The translations under genes and the position numbers were made by a program. The notes under the pieces were generated by a model. The model was not told the DNA's origin. It searched no databases and saw only the letters and a list, made by a program, of their open reading frames with translations. DNA of 15,552 bases, from assembly GCA_023145575.1 (NCBI GenBank), contig JAGLDN010000410.1:1-15552 (forward strand). The letters run 5' to 3'. How positions within the stretch are numbered: position 1 is the first letter of the stretch; each line of letters starts with the position of its first letter. The DNA is from Psychromonas sp. (GTDB lineage Bacteria; Pseudomonadota; Gammaproteobacteria; Enterobacterales; Psychromonadaceae). Positions 7,612 through 15,178 of this stretch are shown here, piece after piece.

Positions 7612-7727
7612 AAGCTAGTTATTATATTGGTATTTTCTTTTCGAATGTTGTAACGCATTGCACTCTTTCTCGCCTTGCACTAAACCTTTGCCGTTATAAA
7701 ATTTGGACAGAGAACGACTAGGCTACA
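7612..7727 (+). mobile_element. IS5-type relic fragment, opposite orientation
   Basis: This is the reverse complement of part of the family seen at 6715-7070 and 12640-12960. Shared words are CTTTTCGAATGTTGTAACGCA, GCCGTTATAAAATTTGGACAG and AGAACGACTAGGC. Read on the plus strand it gives VIKFGQRTTR, beside VIKFRVRTTR and VIKFRLRTTR read from the minus strand of the other two copies. It is short and heavily decayed. Confidence 0.45.
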
Positions 7728-7980
7728 ATTTTATGCGTAGTCGCTCGGTACAATTTACCTTGTTGACTTTTTATTTTGAATGAATATTGGTTCTTAGATT
7801 CAATTCTCAAGTGCATAGCTTAATTTAGTTTGAAAAGTAGCCAGTTGAATATATATAGCCATCATACCTGAAGATACTCGCGTCAGGACACCTGAGTGAT
7901 TTATGTTAAAGGCACAATGCTCCCTTCGGTAGGGTTAAACAAAAGACTTTAATCCTTTATTGTTATTCATTTTTTGAGTA
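7728..7980. other. Intergenic stretch before the IS30 relic
   Basis: No gene seen. It may include the missing start of the IS30 element, but I could not read the usual N-terminal peptide or a terminal repeat. Confidence 0.4.
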
Positions 7981-8900
7981 TTGCAACTTGGCGTTAATCA
8001 ATCTTCAATTTCACGAGCATTAAAGCGTAATACAGGTAAGAGAAGATATACATTTAAGAAAGCCGAGAACAAGGCAATCATAAGGCAAAAAATTTAGTAA
8101 GTTGCCCAGTTATGTCGCACGCAACAATTGAAGATATCACATCAAAAATCAAATAAAACGGCAGCCATGAGCAGATCTCTAGACGACTGGAGAGTAGGCT
8201 TGATAGCCTAATAAAGTCAGGCACAAGTCGATCTACAAGCTCATTTGTGCGGATAAAAAACAAGGTGGCAATCTTTACACTAACTTACATCGAAAAGCCA
8301 TGAAATACACATCAAGAAGTAAAGGACGCTCGCTTACTGCGGGTTTATTAAATATCGCGTTGGTATTCAAAAGTGGGCAGAAGACGTTGATTATCTCTCT
8401 CGTGTTGGTGATTGGGAAATTGATTTAGTGATAGGAAAGGGGTATAGCAGTGCTCTAATCACAATAGTTGAGCGACTCATTCGTGACACTGTACTAAGCG
8501 AATTTTCGACAAATCAGCGAGAACAGTGACAGATGCAAGGATTGAATTATTGGCAGCATTTAAATAGTTAGTTTTAGCAATCACAGCAGACAATGGTAAC
8601 GAATTTGCTTATTATACAGAGGTTTCATAAAAGCTTAAATGTGATTATTTTTTTGCAGATCCCTACTGTTCATGGTAGCGAGGGTTGAATGAAAATACCA
8701 ATGGACTGTTTTGACAATATTGGTCTAAATCTACAGATTTTAAACTGATCCACGATGAAGCTGTTCGTAGTAATTTAATTCAGTTAAATAATTGCCCAAG
8801 AAAAGTGATATTATACCAAACACCATTCGAAATAATGATGAAACATATGCTAGCAATAGCGGCATGAAGATTATGTATTTTTCGGTTGAATCGGCCGTTT
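7981..8900 (+). pseudogene. IS30-family transposase, decayed
   Basis: Broken pieces follow the IS30 protein from the helix-turn-helix to the end. LQLGVNQSSISRALKRNTGK is the DNA-binding region. NGSHEQISRRL is the 'WSPEQIS.RL' stretch, and IYKLICADKKQGGNLYTNLH and SRSKGRS follow. GDWEIDLVIGKG holds the first catalytic Asp, ITADNGNEFAYYTEVS the second, and RGLNENTNGL the Glu. The tail NLIQLNNCPRKVI, TPFEIMMKHMLAIAA ends at about 8867. At least five stops and several frameshifts lie between these pieces, so it is dead. Positions 8879-8900 (TTTCGGTTGAATCGGCC) resemble the region just after the gene in IS30-type elements. It sits directly upstream of pnp. Confidence 0.88.
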
Positions 8901-9049
8901 AAATACTAGTCGATTTAAAAATTTAATTTTATATTCCAGCTAACAGTTATATGAATGGATGAACACACGGTGGTAATCTCCGAACATTGATGATGTACTT
9001 CAGAGTTGGAGCTGGCTATCAAATAATTGATATATTTTCAATTATTTAT

Positions 9050-9097
9050 TTTCAAGCTGTTTATGAAACAGTTATACTTATCGTGCTATAAAAGCAC
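9050..9097 (+). promoter_or_regulatory. Candidate pnp promoter and 5' leader hairpin
   Basis: TATACT at 9073-9078 is a good -10, with only a poor -35 (TTTCAA, 9050-9055). Two small inverted repeats lie here: CTGTTT/AAACAG around 9057-9071, and GTGCT/AGCAC at 9083-9097, which would form a hairpin near the 5' end of the transcript. In enteric bacteria pnp controls its own mRNA through a leader structure cut by RNase III; whether this shorter leader does so is unknown. Confidence 0.35.
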
Positions 9098-9127
9098 ATA
9101 GAAAATAATCTTATTTAAGGAAGACAA

Positions 9128-11239
9128 ATGAATCCTATTGTTAAAAGTTTTAAGTATGGCGAACATACGGTAACATTCGAAACAGGCGTAATTGCACGTC
9201 AAGCAACGGCAGCGGTAATGTGCAGCATGGACGATACTTGTGTATTCGTTTCAGTTGTCGGTAAAAAGGAAGATGAACAAGTACGTGATTTTTTCCCGCT
9301 AACTGTCAACTATCAAGAAAAAACATACGCAGCGGGTAAAATCCCTGGTGGATTCTTTAAACGAGAAGGCCGCCCGAGTGAGGAGGAAACTTTAATTGCG
9401 CGTCTTATTGACCGTCCCGTGCGTCCTCTTTTCCCTGAGGGCTTCAAAAATGAAGTGCAAGTAATTGCTACGGTTGTATCAATTAATCCCGAAATTAACC
9501 CTGATATGGTTGCAATGATGGCAACATCTGCGGCACTTTCTATTTCTGGTATGCCATTTGCCGGCCCAATAGGTTGCGCGCGCGTTGGTTATAGAGAAGG
9601 TGAATATCTGCTTAATCCATCTAAAACAGAATTAGAAACCAGCTCACTTAACCTTGTGGTATCAGGGACAAATAACGCGGTATTAATGGTTGAATCTGAA
9701 GCTGATATCTTAAGCGAAGATGTTATGCTCGGCGCGGTTGTCTATGGTCACGATGAGCAACAAGTTGTTATTAACGCAATTAAAGAATTCGCAAGTGAGG
9801 TTGCACGTCCTGCATGGGATTGGCAAACACCAGAACGCAACAAACCATTAGATGCCGTGATTGCAATGGAAGCGGAAACGCGTCTTGAGGCTGCTTATCA
9901 AATCAGTGATAAACTTGAACGCACCGAGGAAATTAAAGCAATCACTAGTCAGGTTAAAGAAAAATTATTAGATATAAATGATACATTAGATGGCAAACAA
10001 GTAAGCAGTTATCTACATGATTTAGAAAAAAGTATCGTGCGCACACGTATCCTAAATGGGAACCTGCGTATTGATGGTCGTGACCCTCAAAGTGTGCGTG
10101 CGCTTGACGTACGTTCGGGTGTTTTACCGCGCACTCATGGATCTTCATTGTTTACTCGTGGCGAAACACAAGCGCTGGTGACGGCAACACTTGGTACACA
10201 ACGTGATGCTCAAATTATTGATAGTTTAATGGGGGAGAGAAAAGATAACTTCCTATTTCATTATAACTTTCCACCATATTGTGTTGGAGAAACTGGTTTT
10301 GTTGGCTCCCCAAAGCGTCGTGAAATTGGTCATGGTCGTCTTGCGAAACGCGGTGTGTTAGCCGTAATGCCTACCATTGAAGAATTCCCGTACACTGTAC
10401 GAGTTGTCTCTGAAATTACCGAATCTAATGGATCATCTTCGATGGCATCTGTTTGTGGAGCATCTGTCGCACTTATGGATGCAGGTGTACCGCTTAAAGC
10501 TGCGGTTGCGGGTATTGCAATGGGACTTGTTAAAGAAGGTAAGGAATTCGTTGTTCTTTCTGATATCTTAGGTGACGAAGATCATCTTGGTGATATGGAC
10601 TTTAAGGTTGCGGGTACATCAACGGGGATCACAGCACTTCAAATGGACATTAAAATTGAAGGCATTACGCGTGAAATTATGCAAATTGCTTTAAACCAAG
10701 CAAAGGCTGCACGTTTACATATTTTAACGGTCATGGATGAAGCGATTTCTAACAGTCGTGAAGAAATTTCACAATTTGCCCCGCGTATTCATACAATAAA
10801 AATCAATACGGATAAAATTCGTGATGTTATTGGTAAAGGTGGTGCAACAATTCGTTCTCTTTGTGAAGCAACAGGCGCAACAATTGAAATCGAAGATGAT
10901 GGCACGGTTAAAATTGCGGCAACCTCTGGCGAGCAAGCTGATGATGCAATTAACCGCATTAAAGCTCTCACTGAGGAAGTTAAAATCGGCACGATCTATG
11001 AAGGTAAAGTGGTACGTTTAGCTGATTTTGGTGCATTCGTGAATATCTTACCAGGTAAAGATGGCTTAGTTCACATCTCACAAATTTGTGACGATCGTAT
11101 ACAGAAAGTCTCTGACCATTTAAAAGAGGGTCAAGTTGTTAAAGTTAAAGTACTCGAGGTTGATCGTCAAGGTCGTGTACGTCTCAGTATGAAAGAAGCC
11201 GTTGAGAAAAAAGAAGTTGATAAAGTAGTTTCCGAATAA
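9128..11239 (+). CDS. pnp: Polynucleotide phosphorylase
   Basis: Phosphorolytic 3'-5' exoribonuclease and degradosome component that releases nucleoside diphosphates from RNA; it works as a trimer in the cytoplasm. At 703 aa it has the expected length (about 711 in E. coli). The first RNase PH-like core runs to about 145 (FFPLTVNYQEKTYAAGKIPGG at 55-75 region, FFKREGRP 76-83). A helical linker follows, then the second core from about 311 with RTHGSSLFTRGETQ (335-348), SPKRREIGHG (394-403) and the catalytic GDEDHLGDMDF (482-492, D485 and D491). A KH domain with VIGKGGATIR (567-576) and an S1 domain (about 619-690) end the protein. AAGGAAG precedes the ATG. Its GC content and codon use look higher-expressed than the neighbours, with mostly CGT/CGC arginines. 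rpsO, the usual upstream partner, is absent. Confidence 0.98.
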   Translation: MNPIVKSFKYGEHTVTFETGVIARQATAAVMCSMDDTCVFVSVVGKKEDEQVRDFFPLTVNYQEKTYAAGKIPGGFFKREGRPSEEETLIARLIDRPVRPLFPEGFKNEVQVIATVVSINPEINPDMVAMMATSAALSISGMPFAGPIGCARVGYREGEYLLNPSKTELETSSLNLVVSGTNNAVLMVESEADILSEDVMLGAVVYGHDEQQVVINAIKEFASEVARPAWDWQTPERNKPLDAVIAMEAETRLEAAYQISDKLERTEEIKAITSQVKEKLLDINDTLDGKQVSSYLHDLEKSIVRTRILNGNLRIDGRDPQSVRALDVRSGVLPRTHGSSLFTRGETQALVTATLGTQRDAQIIDSLMGERKDNFLFHYNFPPYCVGETGFVGSPKRREIGHGRLAKRGVLAVMPTIEEFPYTVRVVSEITESNGSSSMASVCGASVALMDAGVPLKAAVAGIAMGLVKEGKEFVVLSDILGDEDHLGDMDFKVAGTSTGITALQMDIKIEGITREIMQIALNQAKAARLHILTVMDEAISNSREEISQFAPRIHTIKINTDKIRDVIGKGGATIRSLCEATGATIEIEDDGTVKIAATSGEQADDAINRIKALTEEVKIGTIYEGKVVRLADFGAFVNILPGKDGLVHISQICDDRIQKVSDHLKEGQVVKVKVLEVDRQGRVRLSMKEAVEKKEVDKVVSE

Positions 11240-11257
11240 TACGGGGCTGCTAAGCTA

Positions 11258-11281
11258 AAAAAGAGGTCTAGACCTCTTTTT
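11258..11281. terminator. Rho-independent terminator after pnp
   Basis: A 24-base perfect palindrome centred at 11269/11270. In RNA it folds as a 10-bp stem (AAAAAGAGGT with ACCTCTTTTT) and a CUAG loop, ending in a U-tract. It begins 19 bases after the pnp stop and is symmetrical enough to act in both directions. Confidence 0.88.
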
Positions 11282-11387
11282 AATTCGTAAAAAAATCAAA
11301 TTATCTCTTACCAATTAAAGTGCAAAATATAGTAAGGGTCGAGATAAGTCACTCCTAGAAGGAAAGTTGAAGATCTAACTGGTTCAA

Positions 11388-12014
11388 TTGATACATTCTA
11401 TCAACAAAGATCTTTACCTAGGACCAATGGTGTTCGTAACTATGGTATATCGAGCAGACTTTTATACTTCGGAAAATATTATAGGTTACACAGGATCGAT
11501 TCAACCTCGATTGCTACCTTCAATATATTTCTATGATCGTATCCATGCTGCTTTTGGATGCATAACACAAAATCATAATGATCCAAATAATATTGGCAGA
11601 GAACCCGTTTTAATTGATAGAGATTACGTAATATTTAATCTTAGAGAAGGTGATCCGTTCCTACAAAGTTCTCGTATTTTAAACACTGGCCTTATACAAG
11701 CAACTAGCTTATATATGAACAATATCGGAAAGCATTGCATGGAAGTATTCGATGAAATGAAATATCGGAGTGGAATGACTTGGAATACAATGGTTGAGTG
11801 TTACTGTTGTGATGTACGACATATATCTAGAAATGAATTAAAAACTCTAAAAAGTTGTTCTGATTTCGATAAAGAATTATTATTTAGCATGATACACCAT
11901 TATCAATATTTAAAGCCAAAATTTTGGGATGTTGGGAATTTAGAGAGAGATTATACTGGTAAAGTTACAATACCAGATGACAAGCCCAAGTTCAGGCATA
12001 TATATGAGTTCTAA
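11388..12014 (+). CDS. Hypothetical protein, unrecognised 208-aa ORF
   Basis: I do not recognise this protein. The longest frame begins at TTG (11388); an AGAAGGAAAG sequence lies too far upstream (about 22 bases) and points at a TTG that is stopped after two codons, so the true start may be the ATG at 11427 (195 aa), or the 5' end may be lost. There is no signal peptide or membrane segment. The sequence is rich in Tyr, Ile and Asn, with cysteines grouped as VECYCCDV in the middle. Readable conserved-looking stretches are PSIYFYDRIHAAFGC and DRDYVIFNLREGDPF. Six of twelve arginines use AGA/AGG and isoleucine is often ATA, unlike pnp next door, which suggests foreign origin. It lies between the pnp terminator and IS relics. 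Length and codon periodicity argue for a real gene, but function is unknown. Confidence 0.6.
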   Translation: MIHSINKDLYLGPMVFVTMVYRADFYTSENIIGYTGSIQPRLLPSIYFYDRIHAAFGCITQNHNDPNNIGREPVLIDRDYVIFNLREGDPFLQSSRILNTGLIQATSLYMNNIGKHCMEVFDEMKYRSGMTWNTMVECYCCDVRHISRNELKTLKSCSDFDKELLFSMIHHYQYLKPKFWDVGNLERDYTGKVTIPDDKPKFRHIYEF

Positions 12015-12017
12015 ATT

Positions 12018-12039
12018 TTCAACGTTAGTCGCCGTTGAA
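12018..12039 (+). terminator. Weak hairpin after the hypothetical gene
   Basis: TTCAACG and CGTTGAA pair as a 7-bp stem around an 8-base loop, four bases after the stop. No T-tract follows, so a terminator role is doubtful. Confidence 0.3.
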
Positions 12040-12122
12040 GGAATTGGTGATATTAAACTAATAAACCATTAGAAAACGTTACAGAGCAAGTGTTTTTTTG
12101 TACTAAGGAACTAAGCATGAAA

Positions 12123-12165
12123 CCTCCCTCTCGGTGATTAACTGCGTTAATCACCGAGAGGGAGG
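12123..12165. repeat. Perfect 20-bp inverted repeat with 3-base loop
   Basis: The left arm 12123-12142 and right arm 12146-12165 are exact reverse complements over 20 bases, with TGC between them. The arms begin CCTCCCTCTCGG and are clearly richer in GC than the surroundings. There is no T-tract on the plus strand; on the minus strand the hairpin is followed by TTTCATGCTT. No gene starts nearby on either strand. Confidence 0.95.
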
Positions 12166-12187
12166 AATAAAATAAACACTTTAATTA

Positions 12188-12639
12188 GGGGCTGTTTATC
12201 TTTTACATTGGCAACCAAATCATTGCGGATGCTAATGCCAACATGCTTTCAAAATGATTCTTTAACTTGTCGTATCGGGTAGCTATAGCTCTAAAATGCA
12301 AATGCATTCTCTACTAGTTGCCTTGCCCTGCGGGGCACAATCTCGAAAACCAAGATTGCGTTGCAATAATCGAAAAGTGAATAACAATTACCTGATATTG
12401 TGTCTTGTTTTGATTATCGAGCTTGAGCCTGACAAAGCATTTTTACGTCACATGGGTATAAACTCTATCTTCAAGCAAAATGGCTTTTAGCTTCAACCAT
12501 AGTTTATCAGTGAGCATTAATCGAGGCAGGGTGATCTCGTTGTATTTGCTTTTCGTGAAGTGAATTAAACGAGATTACCTTTCTTTCCCTCTAACAAAAT
12601 ATTTCTTTGAGTCAAATATAAATAAAGATCAACAGCTCC
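12188..12639 (-). mobile_element. Internally deleted IS5-family element with both terminal repeats
   Basis: The ends match as imperfect inverted repeats: TAGGGGCTGTTTATC at 12186-12200 against the reverse complement of 12627-12641 (13 of 15 identical). On the minus strand the right part encodes LPRLMLTDKLWLKLKAILLE, the typical N-terminus of IS5-family (IS427/IS1031-like) transposases. The left part encodes LVENAFAF, a frameshift, then RAIATRYDKLKNHFESMLA and MIWLPM with a stop at 12203, the typical C-terminus. The whole catalytic middle is missing; only about 150 bases of degenerate sequence join the two ends. At about 450 bp it has roughly half the length of a complete element and cannot move by itself. 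Confidence 0.8.
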
Positions 12640-12960
12640 TAGTAGTTCTAAGTCGAAATTTTATAACTTTGTCGATTGGTACTAAGTGCCTTGGCCGTTG
12701 GCGCGCTAACTCGAAAACTTGCGTTCAACAATCGAAAAGTGAATAACCAATCAATAATTAACATCTTTGCGTAGATTCAACTGAAAAATGATTAACGTAG
12801 CTAATCATTGATAGCTGACATGTTGCGCATTATCCTGATCATCGAGTTCATGCCTTATGTTTCATTTTTTACATAACATGGGTATAATGCGGCCTATTGA
12901 ATGACTTATCAGTATGCCACTTGAAAATTCTCGATGAGATCTTAACCAATCCATTTGTTA
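12640..12960 (-). mobile_element. IS5-type relic, directly adjacent to the previous copy
   Basis: On the minus strand it reads ACTGATAAG (the 'TDK' word), TATACCCATGTTATG, then a central part with the inverted word AATGATTA/TAATCATT (12787-12809, loop ACGTAGC), CTTTTCGATTGTT, GTTTTCGAG and AGGCACTTAGTACC, ending in VIKFRLRTTR. It is the closest match to 6715-7070; the shared CGAAATTTTATAACTTTGT word begins at 12654. No functional frame remains. The 12960 boundary is approximate. Confidence 0.55.
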
Positions 12961-13560
12961 TCCACCAAAGATTTTAATACTTTTACAGCCCATAAAACTA
13001 CTTACATGGTTACTCTTGATGTTTAGAAAATTCTGGCAATTCGTTTTTGAATAATAGCGCCATAGCTTCACTAGAGTTTACTCCTTGATTCCTTCTTGCA
13101 AGAGGACAAATAAGAACTGATCTTCGCTTTTTCCAATTTTTTCCTCTCCGTAACGATCTTTCTTTTTATCTTTTTTCTTGCGATCTGTTGAGGGAAGTTT
13201 AATACTGTTAGCACTCTTTGATCTAGCTTTCTTAATAAGCATTTTGATGGTGGTTAGAAACATGAACAATACGACCTTTAAAGAAACAGAAACACTCTTA
13301 TCAGATGCGAGTAGTTTTCTGCAGCAGCGATAGTATTCTCAATATCAACGCCATCTAATTTAAAAGTGCTATGCCGCAGCAGGTTATTCTTCAATGAATA
13401 ACGTATACTAGCTGTTTTTTAATTCGATTTTTTCTTATTGGAGTTGACCGCAAGGGATTTTAAAAACTTACCGAGGGGGTGGTGTTGATCCAAGGAGAAA
13501 ATCGAGTAGATGATCAATTTGATCTCCTCGTAATAGAAAACCGCTGCTTACACATAATTT
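12961..13560. other. Intergenic stretch with one possible transposase scrap
   Basis: Apart from the lysine-rich minus-strand frame listed separately, several short open stretches read like broken coding sequence (for example LRHSTFKLDGVDIENTIAAA on the minus strand near 13320-13380), but I could not assign them to a family. Probably decayed genes or IS fragments. Confidence 0.4.
13078..13269 (-). pseudogene. Possible IS66-type transposase N-terminal scrap
   Basis: A 63-codon frame with ANSIKLPSTDRKKKDKKK and GEEKIGKSEDQ resembles the 'NSS.PPS(S/T)D..KK...GKK.GGQ' linker near the start of IS66-type transposases. No other part of such a protein was found nearby and there is no convincing ribosome binding site. 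The lysine-rich composition could produce this likeness by chance. Confidence 0.3.
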
Positions 13561-13740
13561 GTTAAAAAAGGAAAAAACAGGAAAAAGCGTGTCATGTATT
13601 ATTTACAAAAAATACGTTAAATGGTTACGATTGTCCCTATGTTGTGGATTGATCTGACATTCTAGCTAAAGCTAGGCATTGCATCTCAACATCACAAGGA
13701 TATAACATAATTGCGATCTTTATCCCGAGTTGTGGTTATT
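13560..13740 (-). mobile_element. IS5-type relic fragment upstream of mutY
   Basis: On the minus strand it reads TATATCCTTGTGATG, then GAATGTCAGATCAATCCACAAC, matching GAATGTGAGGTCAATACACAAC in the 6715-7070 copy and in the same order. The rest is strongly diverged. The fragment reaches to within about 20-50 bases of the mutY start codon. Confidence 0.4.
13679..13706 (+). promoter_or_regulatory. Candidate mutY promoter at the edge of an IS5-type relic
   Basis: TTGCAT (13679-13684) and TATAAC (13701-13706) are 16 bases apart and about 50 bases before the mutY ATG. The -10 falls on the relic's conserved GGTATA-like word. Confidence 0.4.
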
Positions 13741-13758
13741 TAATTTTAAAAGGTAATT

Positions 13759-14823
13759 ATGAAAAACAATGAGTTTAGTCTGCGTATCATAAATTGGTAT
13801 CACCAGTTTGGGCGTAAAACATTACCTTGGCAGATAAACAAAAGTCTCTATAAAACATGGATCAGCGAAATCATGTTACAACAAACACAAGTCGCAACAG
13901 TGATCCCCTATTTTAATAAATTTATGCTTTCATATCCAAGCATTAATTCTCTAGCCAATACGCCACTTGATGAGATTTTACATCATTGGACAGGACTTGG
14001 ATATTACGCCAGAGCAAGAAATCTCTATAAAACGGCGCAATTTATTCGCGATAATTATAATGGTAAATTTCCAACTGATTTCGACCAGGTTATTGAACTT
14101 GCTGGGATTGGACGCTCAACGGCTGGTGCTATTTTATCACTCACGCTCAATAAACATTACGCCATTCTTGATGGTAATGTAAAGCGCGTATTAGCCCGCC
14201 ATCAAGTAATTGAAGGTTGGACTGGAAAGGCGAGTGTTGAAAATAAATTATGGGCTTTAGCTAAAACACATACGCCAATAAAAGACACCCAAATATTTAA
14301 TCAAGCCATGATGGATCTTGGCGCAACCATCTGCTTACGGCGCCAGCCTAAATGTAATAAATGTCCAGTCAACGCTGGTTGCCTTGCGTTTAAAGCTGGT
14401 ACAATGCATAATTATCCGACCCCAAAAACAAAAAAGAAGATTCCAGTAAAAACAGCTTATATGTTGATAATTTGTGAAAATAAGCAAACAGTGCAACTAA
14501 AACGACGTCCTCCTACGGGAATTTGGGGGGGATTATGGTGTTTTGGTGAGTTTGCAAGTAAAGCATTATATAACGAGTATCTTCATACGCTTGATCTGCC
14601 TAGTCATGAGAAAGTAGAGCTTGCTTCTTTTCGTCATACTTTTAGCCACTTTCATTTTGATATAACGCCCGTTTTAATTAATATAAAAGTAATGAAAACT
14701 CGACAAATACAAGAAGAAATAGGTATATTATATTACGAATTAAATCATCCTCCTAAAGTTGGCTTAGCTACTGCAACTCAAAAAATATTAACAGCGGTTA
14801 AAAAAAGGAATAATAATGTCTAG
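13759..14823 (+). CDS. mutY: Adenine DNA glycosylase MutY
   Basis: Removes adenine misincorporated opposite 8-oxoguanine or guanine, starting base-excision repair. The 354-aa protein follows E. coli MutY closely from end to end. Visible features: LPWQI near the start, SEIMLQQTQV (36-45) with catalytic Glu37, and the helix-hairpin-helix LAGIGRSTAGAIL (114-126). LDGNVKRVLAR (137-147) holds the essential Asp138. C192, C199, C202 and C208 form the C-X6-C-X2-C-X5-C [4Fe-4S] site. The C-terminal NUDIX-like domain that reads 8-oxoG includes RRPPTGIWGGLW (249-260) and FRHTFSHFHF (291-300). AAAAGG precedes the ATG. It overlaps yggX by eight bases. All key residues are present, so it should be active. 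A run of seven G lies at 14525-14531. Confidence 0.97.
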   Translation: MKNNEFSLRIINWYHQFGRKTLPWQINKSLYKTWISEIMLQQTQVATVIPYFNKFMLSYPSINSLANTPLDEILHHWTGLGYYARARNLYKTAQFIRDNYNGKFPTDFDQVIELAGIGRSTAGAILSLTLNKHYAILDGNVKRVLARHQVIEGWTGKASVENKLWALAKTHTPIKDTQIFNQAMMDLGATICLRRQPKCNKCPVNAGCLAFKAGTMHNYPTPKTKKKIPVKTAYMLIICENKQTVQLKRRPPTGIWGGLWCFGEFASKALYNEYLHTLDLPSHEKVELASFRHTFSHFHFDITPVLINIKVMKTRQIQEEIGILYYELNHPPKVGLATATQKILTAVKKRNNNV

Positions 14824-15085
14824 AGCAGTGTTTTGTACTTACTTACAAAAAAAAGCACTAGGGCTTGATTTTCAATTGATTCCAGGTGAACTTGGAAAGC
14901 GTATTTTTGATAATATTAGCCAAGAGGCATGGAGCGAGTGGCAAAAAAAACAAACCATGCTTATAAATGAAAATAAATTAAATTTAATGAAAATTGATGA
15001 TCGGAAAAAAATAGAAAGAGCGATGATTGACTATCTTTTTGAACACAAAGAAATAAAAATAAAAGGCTATACCTCTGATCTTTGA
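14816..15085 (+). CDS. yggX: YggX, Fe(II)-trafficking / Fe-S cluster protection protein
   Basis: A small cytoplasmic protein that in enteric bacteria protects Fe-S clusters from oxidative damage. The 89 aa match E. coli YggX (about 91 aa) over the whole length: MSRAVFCTYLQKKALGLDFQ at the start with the conserved Cys7, PGELGKRIFDNIS, EAWSEWQKKQTMLINE and the C-terminal KIKGYTSDL. AAGGAA lies before the ATG, inside the end of mutY, and the genes overlap by eight bases, so translation is probably coupled. The mutY-yggX order is the enterobacterial one. MutY itself carries an Fe-S cluster, which makes the pairing sensible. Confidence 0.96.
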   Translation: MSRAVFCTYLQKKALGLDFQLIPGELGKRIFDNISQEAWSEWQKKQTMLINENKLNLMKIDDRKKIERAMIDYLFEHKEIKIKGYTSDL

Positions 15086-15178
15086 TAATGGATCTTATTT
15101 AGAAAAAACACTTTAAATTATTTTCAAAAATATCATTATCACATTTAAAAAAAATAAGACTGTGGATCACAGCACAAA

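Noticed and set aside
8078..8263. 61-codon open frame on the minus strand
   Set aside because: It lies antisense to the IS30 transposase relic, which has clear homology on the plus strand.
10377..11021. Several short open frames on both strands inside pnp
   Set aside because: They overlap a full-length, fully conserved pnp and have no family motifs of their own.
12296..12490. 64-codon open frame on the plus strand
   Set aside because: It lies antisense to the IS5-family relic whose transposase peptides read on the minus strand.
15160..15172. CTGTG/CACAG inverted repeat after yggX as a terminator
   Set aside because: The stem is only 5 bp and no T-tract follows it.
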